Source: JAAYLU01 sp964458805
GTDB taxonomy: Bacteria; Synergistota; Synergistia; Synergistales; Aminobacteriaceae
Length of the DNA stretch: 8,030 nt
NCBI GenBank assembly: GCA_964458805.1
Contig: CAYWKH010000094.1
Location: 1-8,030, forward strand
Direction: 5' to 3'
The notes under the pieces are model-generated. The model was not told the origin of the DNA. It did not search any database and saw only the letters and a list, made by a program, of their open reading frames with translations. Positions 6,011-8,030 of the stretch are shown piece by piece. The number at the start of each line of letters is the position of its first letter. The first letter of the stretch is position 1. A program made the position numbers and the translations under genes.

Positions 6011-6021
6011 GGGACAACATA
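5987..6021. repeat. Tandem 16-bp repeat CGTTCGGGACRACATA at a 19-bp period
   Basis: CGTTCGGGACGACATA (5987..6002) recurs as CGTTCGGGACAACATA (6006..6021), one mismatch, 19 bases on. The first copy is the outer part of the right arm of the inverted repeat. The second is an extra copy that can also pair with the left arm (5908..5923 against 6009..6024). It looks like a local duplication of one end of the element. Confidence 0.65.
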
Positions 6022-6051
6022 TTGCCCCCGTGACGGCGGGGAGAAGCTTTA

Positions 6052-6087
6052 TGCAGCAAGGCGGGGCTTTTGCCCCGCCTTGCTGCA
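6052..6087 (-). terminator. Perfect 16-bp hairpin, possible terminator of the secreted-protein gene
   Basis: TGCAGCAAGGCGGGGC and its exact complement flank a four-base loop (TTTT on plus, AAAA on minus). It lies about 104 bases past the stop of the gene ending at 6191. The stem is long and GC-rich, as in intrinsic terminators, but no U-run follows on the minus strand (ATAAAGC follows) or convincingly on plus. It may therefore act as an mRNA 3'-end stabiliser, a bidirectional terminator, or a repeat element. Assigned to minus because no plus-strand gene precedes it. Confidence 0.5.
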
Positions 6088-6190
6088 CTCCTCCATATTC
6101 TTTCAACTGCGCTGTTCTATCTACCCTGCGCGCTGTTCCAACTTGCTGTTAATCGCGCTCTTCCACCGTACCGTTCAGCCGCGCTGCCGC
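6088..6190. other. 3' untranslated stretch with no recognised gene
   Basis: Between the stop of the secreted-protein gene and the hairpin there are 103 bases of pyrimidine-rich plus-strand sequence with several GCGCTGTTC-like words (around 6110-6160). No gene or clear site is seen. Confidence 0.5.
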
Positions 6191-6280
6191 CTACTTCTTT
6201 AGCAGCAGGAGCAGCGGGGCCGCCAGGATCAGCGCTATCGGCGCGAAGACGCCGGCGTTGCAGCCGCCACCGCCGCCGCT
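6191..6280 (-). other. Synergist-CTERM-like C-terminal sorting signal
   Basis: The last 29 residues comprise SGGGGGCNAG, about 17 hydrophobic residues rich in Leu/Ala, and KK. The Gly-run, invariant Cys, Asn-Ala-Gly, helix and basic tail are the layout I know as a Synergistota-restricted sorting domain, analogous to MYXO-CTERM. No sorting protease gene is in the window. Confidence 0.8.
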
Positions 6281-8030
6281 TCTCCTGGTGGACTGCGCCA
6301 GGAAGCACGGGTCGAGGATGACTCCAGGCGTCGAATTCATGTCGAACGCGCCGTTGTCCTTGATCACTAGCACCAGCGCGTCGGTCGACCGCACGGTATC
6401 GTTCGCCGCTCGGATAACTCCCGTGCTGGTCACGATCGCGAACTTGCCGTCGGCGAGGTCGGAGAGCTTGTTGACCCTGGTGAACTCGAGGTGCGTGCTC
6501 GCGCTCTTGACCTTGATCAGCCTGAGGCTGGAGACCGGCTGTCCGACGAGGCCGCTCTGGGCCAGGGCGAAGGCGAAGGCGCCGCTCTTGCCCGCCGCGG
6601 ACACGCTCCCCGTGAAGACCGGCAGGGAGACGCCGCTGGCGGCGTCGATGTTGCTGGAGATCCTGTCGATTATCGAGCTGGTGAGCACCAGCCTTCCCCC
6701 GTAGGAGGTCACGAGGCTCTGGTAGACGCCGGGGAGGCCCGTTGTGGTCGTGGGAAGTCCGACTATCGGAGTCTCAATCTCGTCGGGCAGGTCGGGCACG
6801 GGCACCGGGACGGGCAGGGGACCGGGCTCTGGCGCAGTCGAAGGTGCGGGCGTCGGCGTAGGAGTCGGCCCTCCTGTCACGGTTATTACGCTGGTGGCGG
6901 TGAGTCCGCCGTCGGTCGTCGTGCAGGTGATGGTGGCGCTGCCCGCCGCGACCCCTGTGACGAGGCCGGTGGTGCCTACCGTGGCCACGGAGGTGTTGCT
7001 GGAGGTCCAAGTCACGGTGGAGATGGTCGGGCTCGCAGGAGTGAGAGTGGCGGTGAGCTGCTGGGTCCCTCCCACGGGGATCGTCGCGGATGTCGGCGCT
7101 ACGCTGACCCCGGTGACCGGGGTGCCGACCGTGATGGTGCCCGTACCCTTCTTGGTCGCGTCCGCGGTGGATGTCGCGGTGATCGTCGCCGTGGCGCCGT
7201 TCGTGGCACCTGCAGGAACCGTTACTTTGCCTGTAGTATCGACATCGGCGACGGCGGCATTGCTTGTTGTCCAAGTTACGGTCTGTGTCGAGCCCGCGGG
7301 CAGAACCGACGCGGTTAGTTGGGCCGTTCCTCCCTTCGCGACAACCCTCGTCGCAGGAGTGACCGTGACGCCGGTGATGGGGCCGGGGGTGGGAGTGGGG
7401 CTGGGGGTGCCGCCGGTGGGCGCGACGAAGAAGACCGGGTCGATGGCGTAATTCGACACTCCAAGATCGTAGTCCCCGCTGATCTTAAAGCTGATAACCA
7501 TGTGGTACTCGTTCCCGGCGACAAGCGCCGTACCGGCATCAACAACTTGATCGCCGCTAACAATGACGAATCTCTTATCCCCCAGCGTCTTTGAGGTCCA
7601 TCGAGTATAGGGGAAAAAGTTCGACGGCCCCTTTACCTTAACTACCTCGATATCCTCAGGTTTTTTTCCGATAAACTGGTTGCCAAGCACGTGCGCAACC
7701 GCGACGCAATTGCTGACTGTATCGACGCTTCCCACAGCCTTGTCGATCTTGAAGAGCCCCGGCGTCTGTGTTATACTGGTGTAAGCGTACCCCTTCTGTC
7801 CGAGGTAAGCGTTTACTACGTTTGTCTGTACACGAATCGCGCCCATCGTATCTTCAGTCGCGTTCTTGACGTTCACCCTGTGATCGGCCTTTATATCATC
7901 GGAACTAATCCCGGTCTCCCATGCTGTACCTGTTGTGATCCCGGAGGGCGTGAGAATATCGGTACCATAACTGCCCCCCGGCGCCTGCACCCACTGCCCC
8001 ATCGCCGGCGCGGCTGCCAGGAGCACTGCC
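6191..8030 (-). CDS. Large exported Ig-like (Big2) protein with Synergist-CTERM-type sorting signal; 5' end outside window
   Basis: At least 612 residues are visible. The frame runs open through the window edge. The GTG at 8026 lies inside a hydrophobic stretch (AVLLAAAPAMG) that is the end of a signal peptide, so the true start is upstream and unseen. Numbering from that GTG, a globular module ends near 203 and a Pro/Thr linker covers 205-216. Two Big2 Ig-like domains follow at 217-300 and 304-385 (each with a TGVxVxP start, a GGTxQLTA strand and a VTWTxSN motif), then a second Pro-rich linker at 386-413. A second module related to the first spans about 471-577, and 583-611 carries SGGGGGCNAG, a hydrophobic helix and KK. 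That end matches the Synergist-CTERM pattern, implying export and then C-terminal processing or anchoring, possibly through Cys589. The ligand is unknown; an adhesin or structural surface protein is plausible. Confidence 0.88.
   Translation of the reverse strand, partial: AVLLAAAPAMGQWVQAPGGSYGTDILTPSGITTGTAWETGISSDDIKADHRVNVKNATEDTMGAIRVQTNVVNAYLGQKGYAYTSITQTPGLFKIDKAVGSVDTVSNCVAVAHVLGNQFIGKKPEDIEVVKVKGPSNFFPYTRWTSKTLGDKRFVIVSGDQVVDAGTALVAGNEYHMVISFKISGDYDLGVSNYAIDPVFFVAPTGGTPSPTPTPGPITGVTVTPATRVVAKGGTAQLTASVLPAGSTQTVTWTTSNAAVADVDTTGKVTVPAGATNGATATITATSTADATKKGTGTITVGTPVTGVSVAPTSATIPVGGTQQLTATLTPASPTISTVTWTSSNTSVATVGTTGLVTGVAAGSATITCTTTDGGLTATSVITVTGGPTPTPTPAPSTAPEPGPLPVPVPVPDLPDEIETPIVGLPTTTTGLPGVYQSLVTSYGGRLVLTSSIIDRISSNIDAASGVSLPVFTGSVSAAGKSGAFAFALAQSGLVGQPVSSLRLIKVKSASTHLEFTRVNKLSDLADGKFAIVTSTGVIRAANDTVRSTDALVLVIKDNGAFDMNSTPGVILDPCFLAQSTRRSGGGGGCNAGVFAPIALILAAPLLLLLKK
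6296..6616 (-). repeat. C-terminal copy of a duplicated protein module
   Basis: Residues about 471-577 (numbered from the GTG at 8026) align by eye with the N-terminal module. Shared landmarks are IKVKS/VKVKG, then LADGKFAIVTS against LGDKRFVIVSG, LVLVIKDNGAFDM against HMVISFKISGDYDL, and ILDPCFLA against AIDPVFFVA. Similarity is at the protein level only. Confidence 0.65.
6872..7117 (-). other. Second Big2 Ig-like domain
   Basis: Residues 304-385, from VTGVSVAPTSATIPVGG through VTWTSSNTSVATV to GSATITCTTTDG. A typical bacterial Ig-like group 2 repeat of about 82 residues. Confidence 0.85.
7127..7378 (-). other. First Big2 Ig-like domain
   Basis: Residues 217-300, from ITGVTVTPATRVVAKGG through VTWTTSNAAVADV to GTGTITVG. 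Somewhat more divergent than the second copy, with an insertion around PAGATNGATATIT. Confidence 0.82.
7418..7756 (-). repeat. N-terminal copy of a duplicated protein module
   Basis: Residues about 91-203 (numbered from the GTG at 8026), ending AIDPVFFVAP. Counterpart of the C-terminal module at 6616..6296. The DNA here is clearly less GC-rich (about 45-57 percent in the lines counted by hand) than the rest of the gene. Confidence 0.65.

Noticed and set aside
5902..6087. CRISPR array or tRNA/ncRNA gene in the repeat-rich intergenic DNA
   Set aside because: Only inverted and one tandem pair of short repeats, with no regular repeat-spacer series; no cloverleaf or other known RNA fold recognised.
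5777..6202. 109-codon minus and 100-codon plus frames in the intergenic region
   Set aside because: They run through the inverted repeat and the hairpin, have no ribosome-binding site or recognisable motif, and conflict with the promoter.
6744..7451. 235-codon Val-rich plus-strand frame
   Set aside because: Antisense of the Ig-like repeats; the Val/Gly/Pro bias mirrors Thr/Ala/Pro codons on the real strand.
8024..8026. GTG at 8026 as the real start of the Ig-like protein
   Set aside because: It falls inside the hydrophobic part of a signal peptide, leaves no basic N-region, and the frame is open to the window edge.

Overview
The window reads as a GC-rich bacterial chromosome segment, probably from the phylum Synergistota. 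The best taxonomic clue is the C-terminus of the secreted protein at the right end (8030..6191). It finishes in a Gly-run/Cys-Asn-Ala-Gly motif, a hydrophobic stretch and a short Lys tail, the layout of the Synergist-CTERM sorting signal. All credible genes lie on the minus strand, so reading order runs from high to low coordinates.

Right part (8030..6191): the 3' portion of a gene for a large exported, probably surface-anchored protein. Its start is outside the window. In order it holds the end of a signal peptide, a globular module, a Pro/Thr linker, two bacterial Ig-like (Big2) domains, a second Pro-rich linker, a second copy of the globular module, and the sorting signal.

Middle (6190..5692): about 500 bases without a convincing protein gene. 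It carries a 16-bp perfect hairpin (6052..6087, possible terminator), a ~109-bp REP/MITE-like inverted repeat (5902..6010), a good sigma-70-type promoter pointing left (TTGACA, 16 bp, TATCAT; 5862..5835), and a leader of about 137 nt. The leader contains two 17-bp direct repeats and a small open frame whose stop overlaps the next start codon.

Left part (5691..1): a tight operon of seven genes, with gaps of 3-4 bases or overlaps of 4-8 bases. The order is a DUF2298/YYY-family multi-membrane GT-C-like protein, a WecE-like sugar aminotransferase, a WecD-like GNAT acetyltransferase, an ArnC/GtrB-like family-2 glycosyltransferase with two C-terminal membrane helices, two small four-helix ArnE/ArnF-like (EamA/DMT) proteins, and the first 34 codons of a further gene.

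Together these suggest a self-contained route. A dTDP-4-keto-6-deoxyhexose is aminated (WecE) and N-acetylated (WecD). The resulting sugar, probably Fuc4NAc-like, is loaded on undecaprenyl phosphate by the GT2 and flipped by the small DMT pair. It is then used outside by a GT-C enzyme, either the DUF2298 protein or the truncated downstream gene. Each part belongs to a known family. The combination is enterobacterial-common-antigen sugar synthesis joined to Arn/Gtr-style lipid-monophosphate export, without a WecF-type transferase in view, and it is the most interesting content here. Substrate and acceptor are inferred.
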